From Medakamo hakoo (lineage: Eukaryota; Chlorophyta; Trebouxiophyceae; Coccomyxaceae): a stretch of DNA of 64,000 bases. The DNA lies in assembly GCA_026636295.1 (NCBI GenBank), contig CP089463.1, forward strand, positions 1 through 64,000, given 5' to 3'. This document shows positions 38,010-49,274 of this stretch, one piece after another; within the stretch, counting starts at the first letter, position 1, and each line of letters starts with the position of its first letter. A model generated the notes under the pieces. That model was not told the DNA's origin and made no database searches. It was given only the letters and a program-made list of their open reading frames with translations. The translations under genes were made by a program, and so were the position numbers.

Positions 38010-40127
38010 ATGCGGGGGCGATTTTCGGTCGGTCTGTCCACACACGAAAACAGAAAAACGCGACGGCACGCGCCGCCTGCACTCGCTTCCGGCGCGGCGA
38101 CGCTCGCAACCGACAGCGCCATGCCCACCCTGCCCCGTCCATGCGCGGCGGAGGCGGCGTGTCGCCCCGGCCGGCAGCAAGGGCGCAGCAGCAGGCCGCG
38201 CACGGCGGTGGCTAGGCTCGCCGCTCTCCCATCGTCCGGCGACGCGTCCGGCGTCGACGGCGGCGGCGACTTGGACGTGGGGTTGTTCGTGACGACGACG
38301 GCGACGAAGTCAGGTGGTGGAGGCAGTGCCGGAAGCCCCGGGCCGGCACCGCCCGCGCTGACGGCGGCACCTCCACCACCACCACCACCACCACCACCAC
38401 CGACCGGTCCGCCCGGCCAACCCCTCCCCCAAGAGCTGGTCGACGCGGGCGTGACGGCCATCCACACAAACTTGCCCATTCCGGGCGCCACGCGTGCGGG
38501 TCCTGGCAAGGTGTCGTCGACGCCCGCGGGCGCGTACGCCCACTCGGCCATGGCTGAAGGCGGCGCCGGGTTTTGGCACCGCGCAACAAACAACGCGGCG
38601 GCCGCGCCGCGCGCGTTTTACGACCGGCTGGCGGAGGGGTACGCCTGGCGCAACAAGCCCGTGCGGGCGGGGGGTGGGGAGGCCAAGCCGTCGTTTGTGG
38701 CGGTGGTGTCGAAACCAGCGGCGGCGGGCAGGAAAGGCTTTGGTTCGGGAGCCGCGCCGCGCCCGCCGCCGCCCGCCGGCCCCGCCCGCGGCCCGGCCTG
38801 GTTTGCGGGCGGCACGACCTCCCTGGCCTGGAACGCGGTCGGCCGCCACGTGGAGGCGGGGCAAGGGGCTCGGACCGCGTTGAGCGGTGGCGGGCGCGGC
38901 CTGACCTTCGAGGCTGCGGCCGGGGAAGCCGCGGCCCTGGGCGCGTGGCTGGCCGGCCCGGGCGGGGTGCGGCCGGGCGACGCCGTCGCGGTCGTGCTGC
39001 CGGCCGGCCCCGCCGCGGGCGTGGCCGCGCTGGGCGTCGCGCACGCGGGTGGCGCGGTGCTGAGTCTGGACCCCGGTGCGTCCACGGACGCCTTGGCGGC
39101 CGCCCTGGCAGGCTCCCGGCCGCGGCTGGTCGTCACCGCGTCGGGCGGGCCGATGGCCGCGGGCGGGCCGCCCGCGCCCATCAAGGCGCGCGTCGACGCC
39201 GCCCTGCAGGCCGCGGCGTCGTCCTCGGACCCGTCCTACGCCCCGCCCGACACCGTCCTCGTCTATGAGATGGACGTGTCCATCGCGGACACGCCCTGGT
39301 CCTGCGGCCGGGACGTGTGGGCGCACGCGGCGTTGCCCGAGGGCGGGCGCGGACCCGGAGGAGCGCCCGCCTGGGTCGCGGCGGCGTCGCCCGCGCTCCT
39401 CCTGCCCTCGCCGTCCTGCGTCTTCGTCCATCCGGCAGCCGGCTACATGGTCGGCGCGGGCGCGACCGCCCGCCTGGGCTGGGACGTGCGGGCTGGAGAC
39501 GGGGTCGCGGTGGCGGCGCCGCCCGGCCACCCCGCGTGGGCGTTGGGCCTGTGGGGCGCCCTCCTCAACTGCGGGACGGCCGTCCTGCTGCCGCCGCCGC
39601 TCAGCGCCGGCCCGGCGGACGCCGTCGCGTCCTCAGCGGCCGCCTGGCTGCGGGCGGTGGCCGCGGCGGGCGCCACGCACGTCGTGGCGGGCGACGGCGC
39701 GACCGCGCGCGCGCTGGCCGCGGGCGCGGCGGCCGACCCAGCCGCGGCGGCGGCGGCGGTCGCGGCCGGCCTCCGCCTGGCGACGCTGTGTGGCCCCGAC
39801 CCGGGTGAGGGCGCGCTGTCCGCCTGGGCGGCGTCCTTTCCGCCTTCCCTGGCCATGACCGCGGCCTGGCTGCCCGCCGGCGCGGGCACGCCGCCCATGG
39901 CGGGCGTGCCCGGGCCCGCCGCGCCGATGAGGGCGGGCGGCCTGCGGCCTTTCCTAAGGGGGGCGGGCGACTGGACGACGGCCTGGCCCGCGGCGGCGAG
40001 TGCCAGCCTGCCTGCCGACGCGTGGAGCTCGGCCCTGCTGGACGGGAGTGGGCGCTTTGCGGCGGGCGTCGTGGAGGGCCGGTGGGACGCGGTGGACGAG
40101 GGTGGCGAGGTCGTGTTTGTGAAATGA
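38010..40127 (+). CDS. Acetyl-CoA synthetase-like protein lacking catalytic motifs
   Basis: Single exon, 705 aa from ATG 38010 (or 668 aa from ATG 38121). After an Ala/Pro-rich leader with a P12 tract, residues around 260-380 follow the acetyl-CoA synthetase N-terminal domain: PAWFAGGTTSLAWNAVGRHV (compare W(F/V)GG.LN.(S/A)YN..DRH), RPGDAVAVVLPAGPAAGVAA, and AHAGGAVLSLDPGASTDALA. The next block GYMVGAGATARLGWDVRAGD parallels the GYL..A..T...(V/F)D...GD segment. The ATP-binding P-loop (TSGSTGKPKG) that should precede it reads SPALLLPSPSCVFVHP instead. The adenylate motif (YG.TE) and the C-terminal catalytic Lys domain are absent. It therefore looks like a non-catalytic ACS derivative or a decayed gene with an intact frame. 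Confidence 0.65.
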   Translation: MRGRFSVGLSTHENRKTRRHAPPALASGAATLATDSAMPTLPRPCAAEAACRPGRQQGRSSRPRTAVARLAALPSSGDASGVDGGGDLDVGLFVTTTATKSGGGGSAGSPGPAPPALTAAPPPPPPPPPPPTGPPGQPLPQELVDAGVTAIHTNLPIPGATRAGPGKVSSTPAGAYAHSAMAEGGAGFWHRATNNAAAAPRAFYDRLAEGYAWRNKPVRAGGGEAKPSFVAVVSKPAAAGRKGFGSGAAPRPPPPAGPARGPAWFAGGTTSLAWNAVGRHVEAGQGARTALSGGGRGLTFEAAAGEAAALGAWLAGPGGVRPGDAVAVVLPAGPAAGVAALGVAHAGGAVLSLDPGASTDALAAALAGSRPRLVVTASGGPMAAGGPPAPIKARVDAALQAAASSSDPSYAPPDTVLVYEMDVSIADTPWSCGRDVWAHAALPEGGRGPGGAPAWVAAASPALLLPSPSCVFVHPAAGYMVGAGATARLGWDVRAGDGVAVAAPPGHPAWALGLWGALLNCGTAVLLPPPLSAGPADAVASSAAAWLRAVAAAGATHVVAGDGATARALAAGAAADPAAAAAAVAAGLRLATLCGPDPGEGALSAWAASFPPSLAMTAAWLPAGAGTPPMAGVPGPAAPMRAGGLRPFLRGAGDWTTAWPAAASASLPADAWSSALLDGSGRFAAGVVEGRWDAVDEGGEVVFVK

Positions 40128-40162
40128 AGAAGGCGCTCCCCGGCCCGGCCAAAAACAAGCTG

Positions 40163-40690
40163 CTACACTGCTGCGCCCCGGCCCCACTCGTCCTCGCCGC
40201 CCGGACAGTCCCGCACGCCGTCGTCCACGAAAGACGTGGGTATCCTCTTGCGGCCGCCATCGCAGGCAAAGTAGACCTGGCGGCGCGACACGCCCGCGCA
40301 CGCGGCCGTCCCGGGCTCGTCCGACCCGTCCGCGCAGTCACAAAAGTCGTCGTTGACGCGGGAGGCGGGCAGCGACGTCCTGCCGCCGTCGCAGGTAAAG
40401 GTCGGAGCGCAGTAGCGGTCGACGTCGGCCGGCGGGACGCCGCGGGAGCAGGTGCGAGCGCGCTGCTGGAGGGGCGGCGGCGGCGGCGGCGAGGCCGCGG
40501 TTGTCGGCCCGCCGGGTGGGCCCGTCCTCTCTCCCCTGTTTCCGCCCAGGAACAGCATGACCGCCACAGCCGTCAGTACCGCTAGCAGGAGTCTAGCCAG
40601 TGCCGGCCTCCTCTTGCCTGGCGGGCGGCGGCCTCGCCGGGACTGGCGCGGCAGGAGGGAGGCGGGGCATTGGTGCGGCGTGCGGTGCAT
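40163..40690 (-). CDS. Short membrane-anchored glucosidase II beta-like (PRKCSH N-domain) protein
   Basis: Single exon, 175 aa. A basic N terminus and one hydrophobic segment (LARLLLAVLTAVAVMLFLGG) form a type II signal anchor. A Pro-rich stem follows, then a cysteine-rich module: RGVPPADVDRYCAPTFTCDG, VNDDFCDCADGSDEPGTAAC and IPTSFVDDGVRDCPGGEDE. These match the N-terminal LDL-receptor-like repeats of glucosidase II beta, which bind Ca2+ and the catalytic alpha subunit in the ER. The coiled-coil and mannose-receptor-homology domains are missing and the gene ends cleanly, so it is a minimal version. Its stop is 35 bases from the convergent ACS-like stop. Confidence 0.78.
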   Translation of the reverse strand: MHRTPHQCPASLLPRQSRRGRRPPGKRRPALARLLLAVLTAVAVMLFLGGNRGERTGPPGGPTTAASPPPPPPLQQRARTCSRGVPPADVDRYCAPTFTCDGGRTSLPASRVNDDFCDCADGSDEPGTAACAGVSRRQVYFACDGGRKRIPTSFVDDGVRDCPGGEDEWGRGAAV

Positions 40691-40777
40691 TCGAAAAAGG
40701 GTGTCTGTCTCTCTCTACAAAACACAGCGCGGCCGCCCGCCGAACGCGCAGGCAGGCGCCCCTGTGTGGATCCCAGG

Positions 40778-43700
40778 TCAGCCCGCCGCGGCCGCCCGCG
40801 GCGCGCTCGCCCACCACCACCCGCTCACGACGCGGCCGGCCCACCCCGCCGCCGCGCCCGCGACCGTGTCCACGGCCAGGGCGGCCAGCGACGCGGCGTC
40901 CAGGGCGGCCGCAAGGAGCGCCCCGCCAGCCGCGGCGGCGGCGGTCGCGGCCGCGCGCGCGGCCGCCGGCCGGCCCGGCCCCGGCGTCACCTCCACGCCC
41001 CGCAGGTCCAGCCTGTCCGGGCGCAGGGCCGGCGCCGCCGCCAGGAAGGCGGCCAGCTCCCCGGCCGCGAGCCTGGGCGCCCGGCCGGGGGGGCCCACCG
41101 CGCGCGCGGCCGCGCCGCCCGGGTCGGCCAGGCCCACGGCCCGCAGGCGCGGGCCCGCCCCCGCCGCCAGCGCGGCCAGGACGGCGGGGACGTCGCCCAG
41201 GCCCTCGCCGCCGGGCAGGTGCAGACACGCCAGGCGGGGCAGCCCGGCAAGGCCGCGCCGCAGGCCGCGGTGGGTCAGGCCGGGCCCAGGCGAGCGGAGT
41301 GTGAGGGACGTCAGGCCGGGCGCGGACGCCGGCAGACCGCCAAAGCCGGCGTCGTCCAGCCCGTCGCCGCACCCGGGCGGCGCCGGCCCGCCCGCGGCCA
41401 GCACGGCCAGGCGCGGGCAGGCGGCCAGCGCGTGCACATCGGACGGGTGCGACCCCCACCCGCACCCCGTCAGGTCCAGGCGGGTCAGGGACGCGCCGCC
41501 CGCGCGCAGGAGGGACGCCAACTCCAGGCCGCCCGCCTCCGTGTGCGCCAGGTCCAGGTCGGTCAGCGCCGGGGGCGGCAGGTGCGGGGGCCGGGCGGCA
41601 AAGCCGGCGGCCAGCGCGCCGGCCGGCCCCGGCGGCGCGGCCGGCCCGGCCGCGGCCGGGCACCCCGCCGCGCAGAGGACGCGCAGCGCGCGCATCGCGC
41701 CCAGCGCCCGGCCCACCGCCGGCGTCAGGGGCACGCCCGCCAGGACGAGGACGGACAGGGCGGGCAGGCCCGCCGCCGCCGCCAGCGCGGCCTCCGACCC
41801 GGCGTCCCCGCCGTCCGGGGCGGGGTCGGCCTCCAGGCCCGCCGCGACGGCCCAGGGGTCGCCCGCGCCGCCAAACCAGGCGGGCCCCGCGGGCGCGGCC
41901 GCCGGGCCGAGCGCGAGCTCCGTGAGCGCGGTGCACCGCGCCAGCGGCGCCCAATGCCGTCCGCGGGCCGGCACCAGCCCCTCGCACCCGCGCACGTCCA
42001 GGAAGGACAGGCTGCCAGCGCAGCACGAGAGGAGGGAGGCCAGGTGGCGGGGCGCGAGGGCGTGGACGCGCGGCGCGCGCAGCGACGCCAGGGCGGTCGC
42101 CCGCCGCCCCAGGGCGGCCGCCGCGCCGCCCGCCAGGCCGGAGCCGCTGACGTCCAGGGACCGGAGGGCGGCCAGGTCCAGGGCGTCCAGCGGCGGCGAG
42201 GTGGCGGGCGTCGGTTCTGCCGCGTCGCCCGCCGCCCGCCCGCCGGCGGCGGGGGGCGCGCGGCCGGGCCGGGCCACGAGCGCGGACCGGGGCGCGCCAC
42301 TCAGGTCCAGGTGGGTGAGGCGGGGCAGGGCCCGGCCCAGGGAGCCGGCCTCCGTGTTGCGGGCGGACTCGCCCGCCGCCCACTCGACGCCGATGAGGGC
42401 CAGGGACGTCAGGTTGGGCAGGAGCGCCGCGGCCAGCGCCAGCGCCGTCCCCGTCAGCGCCGTGTCGCCCGGCCGCGGCGTGCCGGGCAGGGCGCCGAGA
42501 CGGGCCAGCGGCGAGCGTGGCGAGCCACCCACGCGCGGGGAAAAGGCCGCGGCGACGCCGCCGCCGTGCGCGGACGGCGGCGCCGAGCCGGGCGTGGGCG
42601 GGAGCGCGGCGGCAAACGCGGCGGCCAGCACGTCGGCCGACGCAGGCGGCGGGCGCCACGCGGCCCGGCCGGCGGCTTCCACGCGCAGGGACCGCAGCGT
42701 GCGCGCTGCCAGGGCCGCGGCCGCCACCCCCGCGTCCGTGGCGGACGGCCCGCCGCCCAGGCTGAGCTCGAGCAGCGGGCAGGCCGCGGCGATGGACGCC
42801 ACGCCCGCGGGCGTGACGCCAGAGTGGCCACGCAGGTCGAGGACGCACAGGCGGGGCGCGTTCAGCGCCAGCGCCAGGCAGCCGGCGTCGGACACTTTCG
42901 TGGCCGGCCACAGCAGCATCGCCGGCGGCGGCGGCGCGGTGGTGGGCGTGGACGCAGACACGGGGCTCGACCGCGGGCGGCGCCCGGCCGCCGCGCTCAC
43001 AGCCGCCGACGCAAAGCGCAGGGCCGTCAGGCGGGCGCCAATGCCGGCCGCCGCTGCCGCGACGCCTGCGTCGGTGACCGCGGTGCAGCCGTCCAGCCGC
43101 AAGCATTCCAGGCGGGGCAGGGGGAGGGACGCCAGCCGGCCCAGCCCCGCGTCGCTCAGGCTCGCCGACCCGGCAAAGTCCAGCTTCCTCGCGCGGGGCG
43201 CGCCGCGCCCCACGGCCGCCGCCGCGTCGTCGCACGGTGGGGGCGGTGGCGACCCGGGCGTGGAGGGCCGGGTCGCGATGCGGCGCAGGCTGCGCGGCGG
43301 CGGCAGGACGGCCAGGCCGCCGGCAGCAGGGGGCGGGGGGGCGGGGGGGCGCAGCGCCTGCGGCGCAGTGACCTCGGCGAGTGCGACGCCGGCGCGGGGC
43401 GCCGGCGCGCGCCCGCCCGACCCGGGCCGCGCCGTCGGCAGCCGCACCCGCACGTCCTCCAGGCTCGGCAAGCTGGCCAGCAGCTCTTCCAGGTCGGCTG
43501 GCGCGGGCGGGACGGGGACGGCGCCCAGGTCGAGGACGCGCAGCGTTGGAAACGTGGCGGCGACGGCGTGCATCGGCGGGAGAGACGAGGGCGCCAGGGA
43601 TGCCAGCCGGCCGGAGACGGCCGACCTCCAGTCTCTGTGGTCAGGGTTTGGGTAGGAGGATGGGCGGGGCGCGTGAGGGCGTGCGTGCGTGCCGGCGCGG

Positions 43701-44304
43701 GCGCGGTGTCGGAGGGAAAGCAGGGAGGGCAATGCGCTCGAAAAAAAAAAACCGCAACGACGGCCCCATGCGGGACTCGCCGGCGGGCGTGAGGACGGCG
43801 CCTCGCCAGCCCGGCTTTCATGCGAGCGGGTGGCCAGCGTGCCTGAGCACAGACGCAGGCGGTCGCCGTGGCCGGCCGACATTGTTTGGCGCGCCCGCGG
43901 CCGTGCGGACGTGGCGGCATTGCGCCTGGCGGCGGCGGGAGCGCGCGCGCGCGGGCATCAGCGGGCGCCCCCCTGACGCGAGCGCGTTTTTTCATCCGGC
44001 CACCCCCTCCGTCCCGTGCTTTCAGGGCCTGGTCCCAGCCCCAGGTGAGCGCCGAGGCTGTATCCCATCCGCCCTGGCGGACCGCGTGGCCAGCCGGCAC
44101 CAGGGCGCGCGGGCCCGGGCCTTGATCTGAGTGCGGCCGTCCTCCCGCCCGCCGCCCGCACAGCCGCGAGTCTCACTTCGCGCACCTGCACGTCGCGCGC
44201 ATGGCGCCCACGTCACGGGCGTCGTCCAGGCCGTCTGCCAGCAGGCCGATGATGTCGCCCGGCAGGTCGGCCCAGGGCGGGCTGGGCGGCGGACAAGCCC
44301 CCAT
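40778..44304 (-). CDS. Large F-box / LRR protein
   Basis: Predicted join on the minus strand 44304..44186, 43634..40778; 991 aa. The short first exon encodes MGACPPPSPPWADLPGDIIG and LLADGLDDARDVGAMRATC. It joins in phase 2 to RDWRSAVSGRLASLAP of exon 2, reconstituting a classic F-box (LP.DI.G.I...L...D..A.RATCRDWR). The long exon 2 is a series of degenerate LRRs with Gly/Pro/Ala insertions, for example LECLRLDGCTAVTDAGVAAA, LDLRGHSGVTPAGVASIAAA and LTRLDLTGCGWGSHPSDVHA. It probably recruits substrates to an SCF ligase. The 551-base intron is the longest in the window. The acceptor CAG/AGACTGG and donor CAG/GTGCGC keep frame. Confidence 0.8.
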
Positions 44305-44479
44305 TTTTTGGGGAGGCGTCGTCGTTCTCGAGAGCAGGGGAGGGAGACGCGCGAGTGAGGGAGGGCGCCGCGCCTCCAGGTGGCTTGTGTTTGCATTGCC
44401 ACTGCCCCCCGCCTCCCACTCCCTTCCACGCCCTGGCCTCTGCCCTCCCCAGCCCTGCAGCTTGGCACACGGCCCCCCC

Positions 44480-45563
44480 TCACGCCGGCGCCGCCGTCAT
44501 CTCGCCGACCGCCCCGCCCCCCAACCCCGTCCCGCCCGCCCCGCCGGCCGCCACGGGCCGAATCGTCTTCAGCGTGCGGATGCCGGACCCGTCGACGACT
44601 TTGATGACATACGCAGGCGGCGCGACGACCAGGCGCGTCAGCACCTCCGCCACCGCCGCTTCCATGAGGGCCAGCGCTTCGGCCTCGGTCAGGTCCGGGC
44701 GCCAGTGCCGGTCCAGCAGGGACAGGCAGAAGTAGGAGCCGTACCCCGTCCCCGCCACGTTCATGGAGTGCATCGTCGCCAGGTAGTCGAGCCAGAACAG
44801 GCGGGGCGTGCCGTGCGCGCGGGGCGGCGCCGCGCCCTCGTCCGTGGCCATGGCGCCCTCGGCGCCCGCCGGCGCCGCCTCGGGCGGGGCGTCGTCCACG
44901 CCCGCGATCAGCAGGTTGCACTGGTACGGGCGCTGTGGGTTTGTGAGGGGGGCGCGTGAGAACAGAGGCGTGCGTGTTCCCATCCCGCCTCCACCCCCGT
45001 CCCTCTCTCCCCACCCGCCTTCTTACCTTACGCAGCGCCGTCGCCAGCTCGCCCCGGGTGTAGTGCGCGATGGCACTGGTGGACAGCCGGGTGTCAGTGC
45101 GCAAGGCGTGTAAACGCACGTTGGCGGCCACGAATGCCGAAAACTGGACGCGGTCGCCGGGCTCGCCTGGGGATGGGGGGAGGGTGGTGATTGATGGGGC
45201 GGTCGGGAGCCGTGAGGGGGGGGCGCAACGCGCAGCGCCCGATCGTCGAAGCATTGCGCCACCGCGGCCGCGCCGGGACGCACTCCTCCTCCCCTGTCCC
45301 ACGCCACCGGCACGCCGACATGCCTCGCCGAACTCTCCTGGAAGCGGCGCGACCGCCCGCGCCCTCTCCCCCCTCCCGCCCGCCGTCCCCTCCCCTCCTC
45401 CACTCCCACACGCACCGGACAGCGCCATGACAGTGCGGTCGTCCAGCGCCACCAGCTTGTCCTCGTCGTGCTTGATGGTGATGATCTGCTGGGTGGCGGC
45501 CGTGTCGCAGCACAGCATGACGAAGCCGTGCTCGGCGCCCCGCATGCCCAGGAAGAAGTCCAT
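44480..45563 (-). CDS. PBD: 20S proteasome beta subunit, PSMB2/PBD type (beta4)
   Basis: Predicted join on the minus strand 45563..45416, 45166..45027, 44932..44480; 246 aa. It is a structural, non-catalytic beta subunit of the 20S core. The N terminus MDFFLGMRGAEHGFVMLCC corresponds to MEYLIGIQGPDYVLVAS of human PSMB2, with no Thr1 nucleophile or propeptide. EPGDRVQFSAFVAANVRL, HYTRGELATALRK, RPYQCNLLIAGVD and YGSYFCLSLLDRHW follow the family order. An Ala/Glu/Pro insertion of about 30 residues lies before FWLDYLATMHSMN, and an Ala/Gly-rich tail of about 20 residues follows the usual end. Confidence 0.93.
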
Positions 45564-45911
45564 GGCTGGGCGGGCGTGGAGGAGGGCACCGCGAAAAAAC
45601 GAATGCACGCGGGTTTTGTTTTTTGCGCGCGGCGTGCGAGTCGACGCGGGGGCGGTGCGGGTCGATGAGGGAGCGCGCGCGACGAGCCTGGCCTCTCGCG
45701 ACGGCGAGTGGCAGGGAGTGGGAGAGAGGGCGTGCGAGGGGAGCGAGGCGCGAGGGGGCGGGCGCGCGCGTTGGTTTGGCGCAGTGGGCGCGCGGCTCTC
45801 GGTCACACCTCTCCATGCATGTCCCCGGGAGGCATGATCAACACACGCCGCCCCCGCCCACGCCACGCCCCCGCCCCGCCTCCCCCGGACACACGACACG
45901 CCCTCCCACAC
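45564..45911. other. Intergenic region upstream of proteasome gene
   Basis: 348 bases between the proteasome beta start and the ProRS stop, both on the minus strand. It is GC-rich without recognised motifs, and presumably contains the proteasome promoter. No gene seen. Confidence 0.4.
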
Positions 45912-47859
<1,948 letters not shown>

Positions 47860-48287
47860 GGTCGGCCGTGACACCGTCCGGGGCTGGGCCGGGTGGGGAC
47901 CCGCGCGCATCTCAAAGAAGAGGGCGAGGCCGCGGCGCAGCGTGTGAGCGCCGGCGCGAGGAGTCGTGGTTTTTGTTTGTCGCGTGCTGTGCCCTGTGAG
48001 CACGGGCGCTGTTCCTCTCTCTTCCTAGGATGGGCGTGCACACGAGCTGAGAGAGCTGCGAGGCCGAGCTGCGTGCCGTACGCGAGAGGGCGACGCGCGC
48101 CGAGTCGCACGCCGACGAATTGCGCACAGTCGAAAGAACGAGTGGGGCAGGCCGAGCCGTCGTCGTCGACCTCCCCCTCTCATCACACCCACCTTCGCGC
48201 CGCCAGCACGGCCCATACGCGTGAAAAGGAGAGCGCACACTCCACACACGCCTCTTCTGCCCTGCTCTCCACCACACGCCGACCAGG
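47860..48287. promoter_or_regulatory. Putative bidirectional promoter, ProRS / ELF4
   Basis: 428 bases between divergent starts. The region is less GC-rich, with a GTTTTTGTTTG stretch near 47970. No evening-element (AAAATATCT) or other clock motif was found by eye. Confidence 0.4.
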
Positions 48288-49122
48288 ATGGAGTCCGTCA
48301 ACGAGGCCAAAGCCGTGTGGCCGGGCGTCCAGAACCTGTACGTGGTCCAGGAGCTGCTGGACCAGAACAAGTGCGTGTGGCGAACGGAGCGCATGCCCCG
48401 AGCCTGGGGGCGAGGCACGCGCGGCCGTGCGCACAGGGCCAGGGCTGACGCCCAGTCCAGGCCTCGCAGACCGAGGCCTTTGGCAGACACGCACTGTGCC
48501 TCCCAGTGGGCCGGGCGCGGGCTCGAGCCCGAAACCGGGCGTCTGCGTCCGCACGACGCGTGGGGCAGCGGCGGTGGGGGATGCGACCCACAGAAGCAAA
48601 AAAAAAACGCTCCCCCCCTCGTCTCATGCATCCATCCCACCCGCCTGCAAACACACACGCCACAGAATCCTGGTCAACGAGATCGACCGCAACCACGAAG
48701 CCCGCACGCCCGCCGCCCTGGCCCGCAACTGCGCCCTGATCAAAGAACTGCACACGAACGTCACGCGGGTGGCGTCCCTCTACGCGGACGTGTCGGCGTC
48801 GTTTGCGGCGGAGGTGGCGGCCGCGCCCGCGGGGCGGCTGGCGGCGGCGGCGGCGGCCGCGGCGGCGGGTGGTGCGGGCGACGCGGAAGCCCCTTCCTCC
48901 GTCGCGCCTGCCGCCGCGGCTGACGCGGCCATCGAGGAGGGTGGTGGGTCGGGCGGCGGCGGCGCGAGCGGCGGGGTGGGCGGGGGTGGGGATGGAGCGG
49001 GCGACGCCGCGGGCGGCGGGGTGGGCGGCGGCGGCAGTGGGGAAGCCAGCGCGGGTGGAGCCAGTGGCGCGGGCGCGCAGGCCCGGGCCCGGCCTGCGCA
49101 AGCGGAGGCCGGGACGGATTAG
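48288..49122 (+). CDS. ELF4: EARLY FLOWERING 4 (ELF4)-domain circadian clock protein
   Basis: Predicted join 48288..48370, 48666..49122; 179 aa. ELF4 is a helical component of the plant evening complex (ELF3-ELF4-LUX) that represses genes at dusk. The domain fills the first ~75 residues: EAKAVWPGVQNLYVVQELLD then LDQNKILVNEIDRNHEAR, LARNCALIKELHTNVTRVAS and LYADVSASFAAEV. The order and spacing match Arabidopsis ELF4 (DQNR.LI.EIN.NHES, RN..LI.ELN.N..RVASLY.DLS.SF). The remainder is a Gly/Ala-rich tail of about 100 residues. The 295-base phase-2 intron splits the domain at the Lys of DQNK. Confidence 0.9.
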
Positions 49123-49274
49123 GGGCGGGGCGGGGCGGGGGGGAACAGCGCAGGCAGGGGCGTGAGGTGCTTTTTTTTGCAAGGTGGAAACAGGCAGGCA
49201 ACGCGAAGGCACACACCATGCCCCGCACACACTCTCCCTCCTGACTCGGGCCCATCAACGCAAACACACTGCCT

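Noticed and set aside
40452-43792. Two plus-strand frames of over 1000 residues opposite the second F-box/LRR gene
   Set aside because: Low-complexity reverse-complement shadows; the minus strand encodes repeated LRRs and an F-box.
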